64,000 nucleotides of DNA from Phyto melanocephala (lineage: Eukaryota > Arthropoda > Insecta > Diptera > Rhinophoridae): positions 15,599,474-15,663,473 of the forward strand of contig OW799236.1 of the NCBI GenBank assembly GCA_941918925.1. The letters run 5' to 3'. Both the position numbers and the translations under genes were made by a program. This document shows, piece after piece, positions 10,836-22,604 of this stretch. Numbering within the stretch: position 1 is the first letter of the stretch; each line of letters opens with the position of its first letter. The notes below the pieces were generated by a model, which had not been told where the DNA came from, did not search any database, and worked only from the letters and a program-made list of their open reading frames with translations.

Positions 10836-11150
10836 TTTTTTAACCACAAATTGGTACTCAATTATTATAAATCATTATTTTAATTTAAGAATAACAATTT
10901 TTTTTCTCTGAAACAAAATCCATATTAATGTTTTAATGGTTCGCATTAGCTGTGCAATCGTATTAACTGAACATCATTTTGATCAACCTGTGATGCATAC
11001 CCCTTTCTTTAATCGCTAAAAATTATTTTATTGTCAAGAACACAGTACCACGAAACTTAATATTTATTTTCTTTGATAATAGCTTAATATTGTTCAAGGG
11101 CCAGAAACTGGGAACACGAGAAGGGAATTCATATATTTTCCTATCAAGTT
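10836..11150. other. AT-rich stretch, no gene seen
   Basis: I see nothing coding or repetitive here. Confidence 0.5.
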
Positions 11151-11154
11151 GAAC

Positions 11155-11890
11155 TTAACTTAAATTGTGAATTTCTTGTGCAAAGGAACAATTGTTTCGT
11201 TGGCTGTGTGGCAAGTGACACCATCCTATTCGAATCTCATATCGGCCAGGTCCAGGTCAAATCACAAGAAGTTCGTTATCATCTCGCAATCGCGAACACC
11301 ATTCACGAAAACTACTTGGCCTATATACATATATATATATCGGCCTATAAACCGTTCCAAACAGTCACTCTGTGGATGTATCGACTTTTAGACAATCACT
11401 AGTGGATTCTTATTTGCCCAAATCCGGGAATTCTGCTTGTTAACGATTCCACTGAGGTAAAGTGGTACCTCGTCGCTGAAGATGATTTTCTTTGTAAAGT
11501 AGTTATTCACGACTATCTGTTTAATGCTTGAATGTCTTGAATGCTTTTAATGATTACGCTTCAGCTCTTGAGTTAATTGAATCTTGTAAGCGTGTTAATT
11601 CAAATCATAATTCAAAATTTGCATCAGTGATGTTCCTGAAATGTTTAATTGTTGGGTACGACAACGAGCCGACGTTGAAGGATCTTCTGCCACACTATCG
11701 CGAACAACAGCAATGTTTTCCGCAGAACGAACTGGGCGAGCGTGAACAGGTGTTTTCACATTTCCTATAGAACCGGCTTGCTAAAATTTGCGCAGAATTC
11801 TCGCTATTGTGGACACATTTGGTGGATAATGATTTTGATTTGAATGCCTATTTTCGTAAAAGCTTCAACAATCTAAACGCTTCGCTCAAT
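11155..11890 (-). pseudogene. Tc1/mariner-group transposase relic (relic A)
   Basis: The minus strand reads through most of a transposase with many frame changes. In order: STIARILRKF and KTPVHARPVRSAENIAAVRD (N-terminal helix-turn-helix end), SVAEDPSTSARCRTQQLNIS, then KIIFSDE, where D is the first catalytic Asp, VNKQNSRIWANKNP, HPQ-VTVW, VNG and ITNF, and finally DGVTCHTANETI with the second catalytic Asp. The third acidic residue lies beyond the break, so the C-terminal third is missing. Motifs match the arthropod group with VNKQNCRIW and FQQDGATCHTA. Plus-strand frames of 74 to 80 codons here are antisense shadows. Two other relics of the same family lie at 17.7 and 18.4 kb. Confidence 0.75.
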
Positions 11891-12168
11891 TGTGTACCTT
11901 TTAATGGTTGAATTTATCAAACACTTAAACATAGAAATGTCAAATTAAGTTGGGAAAAAAATTTGTTTTTAAGGTGTGATTCACACTTTCTCATTTCATT
12001 AAAGTGTGAAGTGAGCTTGAGTATTTCATTGCCGCTTGGGATGTAAATACTATAATTTAAGATTCTTATCAAAATTATGTTTTTGTTTAAAATAAGAAGA
12101 AAAATCATGTGTGTTTTATTTTCAGAGAAGGCAGGTTAATAAAATTCCTTGTACTATAGTTCCACTTA

Positions 12169-13292
12169 CACAGTACAACATTTTTCAGTTAATTGATTGC
12201 CAACTCAATTCTGTGAACTGTATGTGAAATTAGACCCAAAAAGAAGAATTTCTGCATCATTCGTTTTGTCTTCTTACCTGCGATTTGAAGTTAGTATCGA
12301 TTTGAAGTTAGTACTATCGTATAGGGGAATTTATCACGTTTTAGGCCCTGTTGTTTGACATAGCTCGACAACCACTAGCCCAATTTAGTTGAAATAAATT
12401 TTAAAAAATTAAAAATTACAATTCCCTTAATCTGTTCATATATTGTTTTCCTATACAAGTAACACTTTCGAAGTTAAAAATGAATGTATGAAGGGAAAAA
12501 ATTATTTTTTGCCTAAAAATTTAAATTTTTTTTTTTTTTAAATACATAAAAAATCCAAAATGGAAAAAAGTTTCAAGTCTAGTTATTTTTTCGCAAAGTC
12601 ACATAACCTATGAGCAAAATGAGACAAAGATCATAAAAATCGATGCACGCGTTTCGCTTTTATTCGCAATTGAGTAAATGTATGAATTTCAAAAATCAGT
12701 TATAGCCACCACCCTTGAATCATGAAAAAGGTGTCAATGTTTTCTCCAAATAATGTTGTGCATATCTCGAGCAAATTTTTGAAATTCATACATTTACTCA
12801 ATTGCGAATAAAAGCGAAACGCGTGCATCGATTTTTATGATCTTTGTCTCATTTTGCTCATAGGTTATGTGACTTTGCAAAAAAATAACTAGACTTGAAA
12901 CTTTTTTCCATTTTGGATTTTTTATGTATTTAAAAAAAAAAAAATTTTAAATTTTTAGGCAAAAAATAATTTTTTCCCTTCATACATTCATTTTTAACTT
13001 CGAAAGTGTTACTTGTATAGGAAAACAATATATGAACAGATTAAGGGAATTGTAATTCTTAATTTTTTAAAATTTATTTCAACTAAATTGGGCAAGTGGT
13101 TGTCGAGCTATGTCAAACAACAGGGCCTAAAACGTGATAAATTCCCCTATACGATAGTACTAACTTCAAATCGATACTAACTTCAAATCGCAGGTAAGAA
13201 GACAAAACGAATGATGCAGAAATTCTTCTTTTTGGGTCTAATTTCACATACAGTTCACAGAATTGAGTTGGCAAATCATGTGTTGTACTGTG
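12169..13292. mobile_element. 1.1-kb foldback: long near-perfect inverted repeat
   Basis: Two arms of about 520-530 bp (12169-12696 and 12775-13292) are inverted copies with few visible mismatches, joined by about 78 bp. Ends are CACAGTACAACA and its inverse. TTA directly outside both ends (12166-12168, 13293-13295) looks like a 3-bp target duplication, suggesting a PIF/Harbinger-type foldback without a gene. Differences include a changed stretch just inside the ends (12181-12192) and TTTCGCAAAG against TTTGCAAAG. Transcription through it would give a stem of about 500 bp. Confidence 0.9.
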
Positions 13293-13295
13293 TTA

Positions 13296-14187
13296 GTTAA
13301 GTTGTGTTTGTGTTTTGGTTCAATTCCAGTTTTGTTTCAGTGTCAGTTATTTTCTAGTTTAATTCCTATTCGGCAATTTTTTCTTTTCTATTTAAATCTT
13401 CGTTTAGCTTAAATTATTTTTAACATTTTTAAGTGAAATTTAAATTTATTTTTTTTTCAACATTTCTAACATTGTTTACAACTACAAACGTGTATTGGTT
13501 GCACAATGAGTTAAGCACATAAAAATGAAAAATTAAAAAAATAAAAAAAAATAAATAAAAAAAAAATAAAAAATAATAATAATGAATGTGTTGGGATTTT
13601 AAAAGCATCCTAAACACGAATAAATCGATGGTTGAATTTAAAACCATTAAAATTGTGTGTGCCCCAGTAAAAAAGTTTTTAAATTGGTAGTGATTTAGAA
13701 AAATTTGTTTGTGTATTGTATTGTTGTTGTTTGTTGGTATAAATTGATGGCAATCCAAAAAATATAACTTTAAAAAGTTTAATGTGACTGGAATTTATAA
13801 ACATGTTCACAAAATATTTTTTTGTTAATAAAAATTTAAAGAATTTTTGTACATGAACTAAATATTCCATAGATTCCGCTGACTGTGTAACCGTTAATAA
13901 ATTTTTTTTATATTTTTTTTCGGCATAAAAGAGCTATTAAATGTTCTTTATTAGAACATTCAGCATTTTTTCTGCTTTGTACTATTACTGGAAGCTATTT
14001 TAATTACAAATTTCTATTTGAAGTACATAAGTAGTAGAACTAAAATATCTTTAAATTAATGTTTAATGTATAGGCTTAACCGAAGGCACTTAACTCTAAA
14101 AATGAAATTAAATGGAGTAAAGAAAGTTGAGAGATTTTTAATAAAATATTTAAAGTAAAAAGAAATATTGTTTTTGTATACTTTTTA
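13296..14187. other. AT-rich stretch, no gene seen
   Basis: Low-complexity A with scattered T at about 13530-13580 and otherwise AT-rich sequence. Minus-strand open frames of 109 and 63 codons are strongly Phe, Leu and Asn biased by base composition and match nothing I recognise. Confidence 0.5.
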
Positions 14188-14468
14188 CAATGAGACCTCG
14201 ATTATCCGTAATGGTTGGGACCGAAAGCATTTTGGATAATCGATTTTCCCGGGTAATTGATAACAATTTTGAGTTATGCTTTAAAACATTTTTTATTTAT
14301 ATGAAATTCATTTATTCAGAGTAAATATAATTGGCTTTAAAAATGTTTTAATAAAATAAGAAAAAAAAAAAAATTTTTTTTTAACAAAAAAAGAATAAAC
14401 GATACATAAACATTGAGTTCTAATGGTTCAAAAACATTTGAATACCGGATAATAGAGGTAATCACAGT
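14188..14468. mobile_element. pogo/Tigger-like MITE
   Basis: The left end has GACCTCGATTATCCG, followed by GGTTGGGACCGAAAGCATTT and GGATAATCGATTTTCC, the classic subterminal layout of pogo/Tigger elements. The right end carries the inverted GGATAATAGAGGT. The ends sit next to TA at the left (14186-14187) and close to TA at the right, as expected for TA target duplication, with a 1-base uncertainty. No transposase remains. Confidence 0.6.
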
Positions 14469-15124
14469 TAATCGATTCAAAAAAATTAAATTTATAGAAA
14501 TTATTAAAAATTTTCTTTCCCTTTCTTATTACTTACTTACTGTATTTATAATTATAATTAAATTAAAATAATTAAAAAAGAGGAAGAAAGTACTATACTA
14601 GCATTTAATGCTATCGATTTTAAGTTAATATTTTTGTCACACATGTATCTAAGGAGATCATTGGTATACTTGCTCTGAAATAGCGCGTTCTGGATAACCA
14701 AGGCAACCACGTATATCTTAAAATCAAATTTTTCAGTAGAGCCACAAATCTGTTTTATATAAAACTACGGGTTAGGTATTGAACTTTTTAAACTTTTTTT
14801 TTAACCCTTCATGTAAATAAAGATCTTACAATTTTCTTATAAAAATTTCAGACAAATATCATTTTAAAATTAGATCATAGCGAAGACCAAAATGAACAAA
14901 GTGGCACGAAGGCTAAAAGTGTGTGCAGATAAAGCAGCGTATATCAACTTAGGTTGTACACAAGTAACTATAGGTTCTAGTAAACTGAAAAATAATTAGA
15001 AAATCATTTTCAAAATTGTTCAGAAATAACAATGTATGTATGTGTGTGCGGAATGGGTCCATCTTATTTCAGAAATTTGTACAACCAAGTAAAGGGCGTT
15101 TAATTTCAAGAACATTTCAAGAAA
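14469..15124. other. AT-rich stretch, no gene seen
   Basis: Contains a short 35-codon frame at 14892-14999 starting MNKVARRLKVCADKAAYINL with no recognised match. Otherwise AT-rich, without terminal repeats. Confidence 0.4.
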
Positions 15125-15917
15125 AAATAATTTAATTTTAAAATATGGACTATATTAAGCGTGTATTACAGGTGAAACATACTGGTGCTTAAAGGCTCTT
15201 TGAAAAGAGGTTGATGGGAAATTTTACAATGGCCCATTCTGAGGCTAACAAATAAAATAGTTTTTCTTCTGAAGCAGTTTTTGTGGGTATAATGGTTTGA
15301 CTTTCGTTAGGTTGATGCGTTTGTAATTTTGCTGTTAATTAAACCATTTCTGTGCCTTTGTCGACTGGAGGCAGAAATCGATGGTATTAAAAATTTCGCG
15401 AGTTTCGCTAGTCGATATTTTATTAACTGTCGCCGTTTAGCTTCTTCGGAGACACAGTCAGCGTATTCGTTGCTTATAACGCCAACATGGAAAGATAACC
15501 TTTGTTGCTATTGACAGAGTCAGCGTATTCGTTGCCAACAAGGTAAGGTACCATTTGTTGCTATTTAAATTTGGTTACAGATTTTTCCTATTTAGCTTCT
15601 GCGAAGGCAAAGTCAGCGTATTCGTTGCTTATAATTTCAACAAGGGCAGGTACCAACTTTCTTATATGCTTGATTATCTTTGTTTCGTACAGTGAACTTT
15701 TGACGGCAGTAATTGTTAAGAGACTGTCAAAACAGATTACAGACTTGGAACTATTTGTTGTCGCGTTTTGTACTGCAATAAGGATGGCAAATGCGTCAGC
15801 TGTGAAATAACAGCAGCAATCGTTAATAAAACCGGTGTTTATGAGGCTGCCATTTTTAGTAACTAGGGCCAACATCGTAGTATAGTCAATTGATTTGAAT
15901 CTATCAGTGTAGAGAAA
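15125..15917 (-). pseudogene. Non-LTR retrotransposon 3' end: RNase H domain relic
   Basis: The minus strand shows the ribonuclease H region that follows the reverse transcriptase in Jockey/I-type LINEs. From 15917 it reads FLYTDRF (catalytic Asp of the YTD motif), TKNGSLINTGF, FTADAFAILIAVQNAT, where the usual catalytic Glu of T-A-E-A-F is Asp, then VICFDSLLTITAVKSS (Asp of the S-D-S-L motif) and NEYADFAFAEAK. The NEYAD-coding word occurs three times (about 15458, 15520 and 15612), so this part was locally duplicated. Further on EEAKRRQLIKYRLAK and LRMGHCKISH recall the C-terminal L-R-x-G-H block. Frames are broken throughout and the reverse transcriptase itself is missing. Confidence 0.7.
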
Positions 15918-16315
15918 TTTTCAGCTAAAAAATTCAAACAAGCTAAAAATCAGGGCACTGGCTACCCAGTGCTGTTATACAGTGCAAAACGTAAAATAAT
16001 TTTTGCCTTAAATATAATAATTATTATTAAATATAATAATAGAACACGCAGGGTACATTTTGGTTTTAGAAAAAAATTTAAATAAAACATTTTTAAATGA
16101 AAGGGCAAAAAAATGGTACGTTTTTGTCAAGCACAGAAAGTACCATTAAACAGAAAAAACTGAGCTAAATTTAATATAAAATTATTCTATAGTAGAATTA
16201 CATCTAAAGTAAAGTGTAATTGAAGTTAAAACACGACTATACTATATTTAAATGTTATAGAGCTTAAACTAAACTTGAGCTGAATAAAATCCCAACTATG
16301 CATGGTGTAACCACA
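15918..16315. other. AT-rich stretch, no gene seen
   Basis: Includes an AACTAAA-type repeat patch at about 16130-16290. Nothing else recognised. Confidence 0.45.
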
Positions 16316-16477
16316 TATGTAAGGTGATAGCGCAGAGGGAGAGTACTTTTTGTCTCTCTTTTTTATATATGGAGTTTGACAATTCTTGGCAGTCAATTAA
16401 TTTTTTTATATATGGAGTTTGACAAACATTGGGACACAAAAAAAATAGTCAACTGGGCTGGCACCGCCACCTGTATA
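16316..16477. mobile_element. Short MITE-like element, GGTGG ends, copy 1
   Basis: Left end GTAAGGTGATAGCGCAG and right end CTGGCACCGCCACCTGT form an imperfect inverted repeat. The core word TTATATATGGAGTTTGACAA occurs twice in tandem. The second copy in this window (about 45017-45122) shares TTATATGGAGTTTGA and AGGTGGT ends. Confidence 0.5.
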
Positions 16478-17659
16478 AGTTTATCCTGTAACTATATAAA
16501 ACAGAATAAGAATTTAAACAGATTTCAACTAGAACTGCTTATCTCTTGACAGCTTACGATGCTTTACCTTTTATCGTATTAAAAATACAACGCCTTTTAT
16601 GTTGCTTTCCCTGTCATAGAATGAAACAAAATTATTTCTATAATCATAACTTCCTAAAATGTGTATTATTAAATGTTGACGTTAAAACAACTAGATACTA
16701 GCAACGTATATTATTTTCACTTTAAAAGCACTAGCTATTAAAAATGCTCATTGACCCCATTTAGAGACAGTTGGGTAATAACTACAAAAAAAAAAAAATA
16801 TAATAAGCCATGAACAAATTGAAAAATATACCGCAACTTAAATAAGCTTTAAGAAATTAAATCCACAAAAAAAATAATAAAATAAAAAAGTAGAAAGAAA
16901 GTCCAGTATTTAGAGCATATTTTTTTTAATGTTTTAATGTTTTGAACAGAATTTAACTTAACAGGTCATTTTTAAAAGACTTAACAAGGGAAATGTTACA
17001 TTTCGTGATGGCATATTACAACAAAAAATATTTTCTACAAACTATTGAACGTATAAAATGTTTCCGGAATTTGAAACCATTTCGAAATAGTTATTAGTTG
17101 GAAATACAAACAGCTACAGTGTTAATAGAGTGTAAAAACACAATATAACGACTACAATGCGCTCTTCGACGACTACATACTTTTACACATAACTTAAACT
17201 TATACAAAAAAAAAAAAAAAAAATAGAAAATGAAGATGAAATTGAAAAAATATATGGAGAAATATATTAACAGACATTTGATTGTATTAAGAAAATTATA
17301 CAGTTAAGAGTAAAAAAAAACTACGACAATTCTATTATGATAAGGTGGGTGGGGGTTTAAGTTTACAGGCATCTCACATATAAATTCCGTTAAGCTTTGT
17401 ACTAAGGTGCTAAGCACCTTAAGGTTTGCAAGTATTTATTTGTGGTGTTAAATGAAATTACAAACACAATCTTAAAAAAAATTAAAAAAAAGTTTAAAAT
17501 TTATTTTAAATCACTCCGATTTGAATGTTTGACATACCTGTTAATATAATTTTGGCAAGGGTTCACTTTAAGTTCAGTAGTCATTTAAATTTTAATAAAA
17601 AAAAGCTTTAAAGACATTTAAAATCTTTGAATTTCAGTTTATTTCAAATAGATTTCGGC
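16478..17659. other. AT-rich stretch, no gene seen
   Basis: A and T tracts, including about 18 A at 17207-17223, and a small palindrome AAGGTGCTAAGCACCTT near 17404. No coding frame or RNA gene recognised. Confidence 0.5.
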
Positions 17660-18095
17660 TAAAAATAGAAAATTATGTCGATCAAGTGACTTCCCTACTG
17701 TCTCGGCTGGCTTCTAATTTTTTACAAAAATTCTCGAATCACGTTTTCCAATAAACTGTTATCAATGGTTCACATCTGCTCGATAATGTTGTTTTTAAGC
17801 TCTTGAACTATTGTGGGATTATTGCTGCAATCTTCTGATTACAAAAAAAAACCCCCAAAAAAATAGCCTAAAAATGTGAGATCGTAAGATCTTGGTGGCC
17901 AATTCACTTTACGAGATATAATGCGATTTTACAACTTTTCTTTCAAAAAATTCATTGGTTTTCTTGATATGTGGCAGGTGACACCATTCTGTACATATAT
18001 ACATCTAAATTGTCAATTTTCCGCTACAAAAAGCGGAGAATCATCCCCCTGTAGCGATTTCCATTGACCATTGATAATTAAAATTTGGACATTCT
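17660..18095 (-). pseudogene. Tc1/mariner-group transposase relic, C-terminal half (relic B)
   Basis: On the minus strand: VNGNRYRGMI, then in another frame NGVTCHISRKPMNFLKEKL, NRIISRKVNWPPRSYDLTFL and GYFFGGFF, then IVQELKNNIIEQM, ENVIREFL and SQPRQ near the C-terminus. These align with the family motifs QDGATCHTA, VNWPPRSCDLTPLDYFLWGY and the terminal helices. The second catalytic Asp is Asn (NGVTCH), and the third, in L-T-P-L-D, reads LTFLG, so both are lost. The N-terminal half is absent. It belongs to the same family as relics A and C. Confidence 0.75.
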
Positions 18096-18357
18096 CAGTT
18101 TCTGGTTAATATTTATTTAATTCTAATTCAGCTGAAGTTTGGCTTAAGTTCAAGTTTTATTACAAATTCAAGTGAAGTTCTATTTTATTTTTGGATTATT
18201 TACAGTTGATTTAAATTTAGTTTAGGGTTTAGTGTAGTTTGACTTTAGATTTTGTTGTGGCATGGTTGTGGTAATCATAATCAAAGAGATACATTCAATG
18301 ATTGAATCATATGATTGTGGAGACAACATATAATGGTTTCACGGTATCATTATTATA

Positions 18358-18892
18358 AAGGGTCCGCCATCTAAAGTTTTTTTTAACTAGTGCTTATTTT
18401 GTGAATGGTAACACTTAGCTCATGTCTGATGTGACAGATAATAAGTTTTATCCTTCCACTGAACGAATATGGTTGAAGCCAACTGACCATCCAATGCGTT
18501 AAGTGGGCCTGCGATTGACTTACAGAAGATGCCGACTTTGCCAAAAAAAAATCATCTTTTCAGATGAAGCTCATTTTGATATTGGCGGGTATGTAAACAA
18601 GCAAAATTGTCGCATTTGGGGCACAGAAAACCCGCACGCATACATTGAAAAGCCGATACACCAAAAATGAGTCACTGTTTGGTGAAGATTTTGGTCCACA
18701 GGCATAATTGGGCAATTTTTCTTCGAAAATGAGCAAGGAGTGGCCGTAGTCAATGGCGATCGTTATCGGGCCATGTTGAACGAATTTTGGCAACATTTGG
18801 TTTCAACAGGACGGTGCTACGTGCCACACAGCCGAAGCACAGTAGTTTTTTTATAGCTTTTTAAAAAAAAAAAAGTTATCTGGCGGACCCTT
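18358..18892 (+). mobile_element. Tc1/mariner-type element with intact ends, deleted inside
   Basis: Ends are inverted repeats AAGGGTCCGCCATCT and its counterpart AGATAACT-side reading TGGCGGACCCTT. TA lies directly outside both ends (18356-18357 and 18893-18894), the expected mariner target duplication. The 535-bp body carries a piece of transposase, so this is an internally deleted copy. Runs of T and A sit immediately inside the ends. Confidence 0.8.
18420..18840 (+). pseudogene. Tc1/mariner-group transposase, central fragment (relic C)
   Basis: Plus-strand frames read IIFSDEAHFDIGGYVNKQ, with the first catalytic Asp in SDE, then NCRIWGTENPHAYIEKPIHP, VTVW, IIGQFFFENEQGVAV, VNGDRYRAMLNE and FQQDGATCHTAEA, with the second catalytic Asp. 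Several frame changes and a stop after IHPK break it. The third catalytic region and both protein ends are absent. It keeps more consensus-like motifs than relics A and B, so it is the better guide to the family. The minus-strand open frames of 78 and 60 codons here are antisense shadows. Confidence 0.8.
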
Positions 18893-18894
18893 TA

Positions 18895-19732
18895 TTTAGT
18901 TAAAGTATAATTCAATAATCATATTATGACTACAAATGAAATGGAGATTCTTCGCTCTTTTCTAAAGCAAATTACTGTTTGTTGCTACTAGTTATATTAA
19001 TTGTACTCAACTTTGTAATCACATTTTTTTATCAGTATTGTATTACAAATTATTGTTTGTCTTTATTATTTCTTAAATTTTTTAATTATTTTTAAAATTT
19101 TATTTTATTTTTTGACATTTTAAAAATTTTAAAATAATTAAATTTATTTAGTAAGAAGAATAGTTGAAAACAAATTATTGTTGAAAAAATCGAAAAACAA
19201 TATTATTTTTTCGAAGACATCACACCCTGCTTGTCATCATACTTATGTAAATCATGCTATTTTTAGAGAACAACCATATCAATGTTTTCATAAAAAGTAA
19301 ACATTTAATGATTAAATTCAAACAAATATATGATTATCGTGACAAAATATATAATTGAACAATACAAAAATTACTTCTACTTGTTTGCGATAACCAGATA
19401 TTGTTACAGAAACTATAATACGACCGCCGTGATCTTGTCGTAACCTTGTTTTTCTTTGCGTGAATTTCTTAAATCATCATTAGCGGCATCAAAACAAGTC
19501 AGCTGATTTTGAATGTCAAACATTAAAGTTGCAATCGATAAGTATGTTTGTATGTATTAGTTTTATATTTTCACAAAAGTTTTTTTTTAGAAAAGTAAAA
19601 GCTTTCGTAAAGAAGTTTACAAAATTGTTAAATTTAATTGTTTACCAAATCACATACATTTCATTTTGTTTATCGATTACATTTACGTATTGAGCGTCAT
19701 CTCTTAACTTGTGTATGTATGTAAATAACATG
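18895..19732. other. AT-rich stretch, no gene seen
   Basis: Very AT-rich. GTCAGCTGATTT near 19499 is a word shared with other repeats in this window. Nothing coding recognised. Confidence 0.5.
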
Positions 19733-19735
19733 TTA

Positions 19736-20054
19736 AGTAGCTAATACATGGTATGTTTTCTACATCTGACTTCTAAAAGTCCCCACTGCTAAAGACAAAC
19801 ATGTCGTGTGTTAGCATTAAAACATTACTTCTGTAAAGCACATGTGATAAGTCATCTGACAACATTTTAATTAGAGCGAGGTCTAATTTTTTCTAACAAG
19901 CCACCTGACATCAGCCGTTGACAGAAATCTCTGATGCCAGAAAACAGTCAGCGGCGGTTAAGTGTTAAATAAAAATATTGAGAGACATAAACAATTACAT
20001 ATAGATACCAATTTACCAAGTCAGATGTATAAAACATGCCGTGTATTAGCTGCT
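19736..20054. mobile_element. Harbinger-like MITE family X, copy 1
   Basis: Left end AGTAGCTAATACATGGTATG and right end CATGCCGTGTATTAGCTGCT are inverted repeats, with ACATCTGACTT matching further in. TTA lies directly outside both ends (19733-19735, 20055-20057). The body contains AACATGTCGTGTGTTAGC and AACATTACTTCTGTAAA, both present in inverted orientation in copy 2 at 45501-45808. Length is 319 bp and it has no coding capacity. Confidence 0.85.
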
Positions 20055-20057
20055 TTA

Positions 20058-20924
20058 CTTTAAATGTTAAAATTGTATGTGGCATGAAATCCGTGGGATG
20101 TGTTGATGTTGGTACGCGTGTAGTGGACTTTCAGCTATAAAATCTATGATATCTTGCGAGGCTACTGCTGGTGTCATATTTCATACATAACGTGATACGT
20201 GCATCTTTTAAATACACGAAAAAATTCTAACAGTTATTTTGTGTTTTTTATATCACAAAAACCCAAATTTATGGGAAACCCTTTGATACAGTTATAGTTG
20301 CGTTTAGTTCTATGTGTCATCTTTTTAATCAGAATTTGTCAAAGAAGCATCGCTTGTAATTGTTTTTAATTAATACTTTTACCTATATTTCTTCTCTTCA
20401 CTATTAAATTAATATAATTTACTCTTTTTTTCTTTTTCATTTCTCTTTCTTACCATTTTGAGTATTTAAAAAGAAAGTACGAGTATTTTTGTTTTGTCTG
20501 TCGTTAGAAAATCTGTGTGCATTTTTTATTTGTTTTTTTTCTTAGTTTTATGATGCATTTGAAAATAGAAAGGTGTTTTATAAACAAGTCATAGACACTT
20601 TAATATATACATTTCATTAATTTAGAAAAGTTATGAAGAAAAGAAAATAAAATCGCAGTAAAAACAATGAGTGTAGGAAAAGTACGTACATAAGTATAAT
20701 ATTACGTTTCACATATACATATGTATTGACCCAAAAACATAGAATGAGTTTTTTGTGTGTGTGTTTTTTTAAGGCATAAAAGTAAAGCGAAAATCCCTTT
20801 ATCATGTATCATATACTTATTAGGTGAAAGTTATAAAATTGTTTTACCAACTCACTGTGTTAATTCTTAAATCATCAATAAATTTTCAATATTCTTATTT
20901 AACTTAAAGTTATTGCTCTACTTT
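20058..20924. other. AT-rich stretch, no gene seen
   Basis: No coding frame, RNA gene or terminal repeats recognised. The minus-strand frame of 62 codons at 20617-20805 is hydrophobic by base composition only. Confidence 0.5.
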
Positions 20925-22087
20925 TTTGTACCCTTCACCTGTGCAGTTTTCTAAAAACTTAGGTATGACTGGGGGAGTAAATTAAGCATTGCCCGTTTGT
21001 CCTTTTCTTGATCGAAAACAACTTTTAGAAGCCCCCACATATATGTGGTATTAATCTTTTGTAAATGTCCAGGAATAAATCGCTTTTGAAATCCGACACA
21101 ATTGCCCCATATGAACTGAGATATGAACAAGTAAACATGACTGCCTGTGTTTTTTTAAACATATTTTTACCACAAAAATTAACATTTCAAGCGTAGGATA
21201 ATTTGTTAAAATTTTTGGTACTATTTTAGGGATAATTACAAAAAAAAAATAGACAAATTGGTCCGTAACTGGCAAAGTTATAGGCAAAAATTATTTCGAA
21301 ATCTATATCCTGTTTATAAATATATTAAGTTTCTTGTACTTTTAAATAATTATTGGAAACATTTAAGACATTAAATAGCCAGCCGTAGACTCGAAAGTTA
21401 TTCTTGTGAAAAACGGACGTATCTGTTAAAAACTAACTGAGATGTAAGCACAAAAATACAACTACTTCGGTGTTTTTTTTTTTAATTTACAAACTAAAAC
21501 CCGATTTTTAGTTTTAACAGCGAACGGGTCAACATGACTATCAAATGAAAGGTCTTGACTAGCGAAATACAATACACTACAAACAAATTTGAAATCCATG
21601 ATGGCCGCCACTGCAAAATGGCTTACAATAAGTCGATATATGGTCAAATCTAGTAATTAAAAAAGTTAACCCCCTTCAACCCTCTTAATATTGATATCAA
21701 ATGGAAAGGCCTGTAAACTATAAAAAAGTTAAAACTCAAAATGGCGTCCTAAATAAAATGGCGAATATACTACGGCTTTGTCCCTTTAAACCCGCACAAT
21801 ATTGGTATTAAATAAAAAGGGCATGACCTGTACAATACAGTAAACTATGAAAAAGTGTAAAATCTAAAAGTCAAAGATGGCGTTTGAAACAACATGACGA
21901 ATAATTTTTATTTAACTTAATCATTATGGATCCTTAATAAAAGGGCTTGACTTATTCTACTAGTCAATCTTCTATGTAAAAATTTAACTCAAAGATGGCG
22001 TCAGAAATAATAAAGCAAAATTATATCGTACATGATAGTGAATGCTATTATCAGGTTCGGCACAGCGGAATATAACACTCTTACTGG
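20925..22087 (+). mobile_element. Helitron-like repeat, long subtype, copy 1
   Basis: Begins TGTACCCTTCACCTGTG and ends with ACATGATAGTGAATG, a decayed hairpin TTCGGCACAGCGGAA and TCTTACTGG. Between them are repeated phrases such as AACTGAGATATGAACAAG, AAAGATGGCGT and TCAAATGAAAGGTCTTGAC, the last in several variants. Two other copies share this longer body: 36558-37709 (plus) and about 48795-49700 (minus). No gene inside. Confidence 0.65.
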
Positions 22088-22604
22088 TTTTCTTTTAGTC
22101 TATTACATACTACTACTTTGACTTAATTTTTCTTATTTTACTTTTCTAGTCTAACTATTACTTTAATAGCTTGCTGATTGAAATTGATGTCTACCAACAT
22201 ACATTGTACGTACAAATCGACATAATCAGTAAAATTTATTTTTCGCATTTTGTTGTTTACAAACAGAAACCTTTTTTTCAAATATGTTTTCTACTTTAAT
22301 TGTTTGCCGCCATTATAAATGTTTTTAAACAAATAAAGCGGGTAATCGATACGAATTTATTACCCTAAAACAACAGTTTATAAAATAAATCCTTAAGGAT
22401 TTGCTTGCTTTGTCAATATACAAAATTGATATGTAAATAATGATGGCACTTAACTAATCAATCATGTTGTTAAAAAGAACACATATTTCAACATTTTAAA
22501 ACCTTTCATTGATAGTTGTAAATCCCCATTTTAATAATGAATTTTTTAAATATACTAAAAGTTTAAAATTGAATTATGCTTAATAAAACTTTAATGAATT
22601 TTAA
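22088..22604. other. AT-rich stretch, no gene seen
   Basis: Nothing recognised. Confidence 0.5.

Noticed and set aside
13429..13870. Minus-strand frames of 109 and 63 codons
   Set aside because: Composition is set by low-complexity A/T sequence; no recognisable domain.
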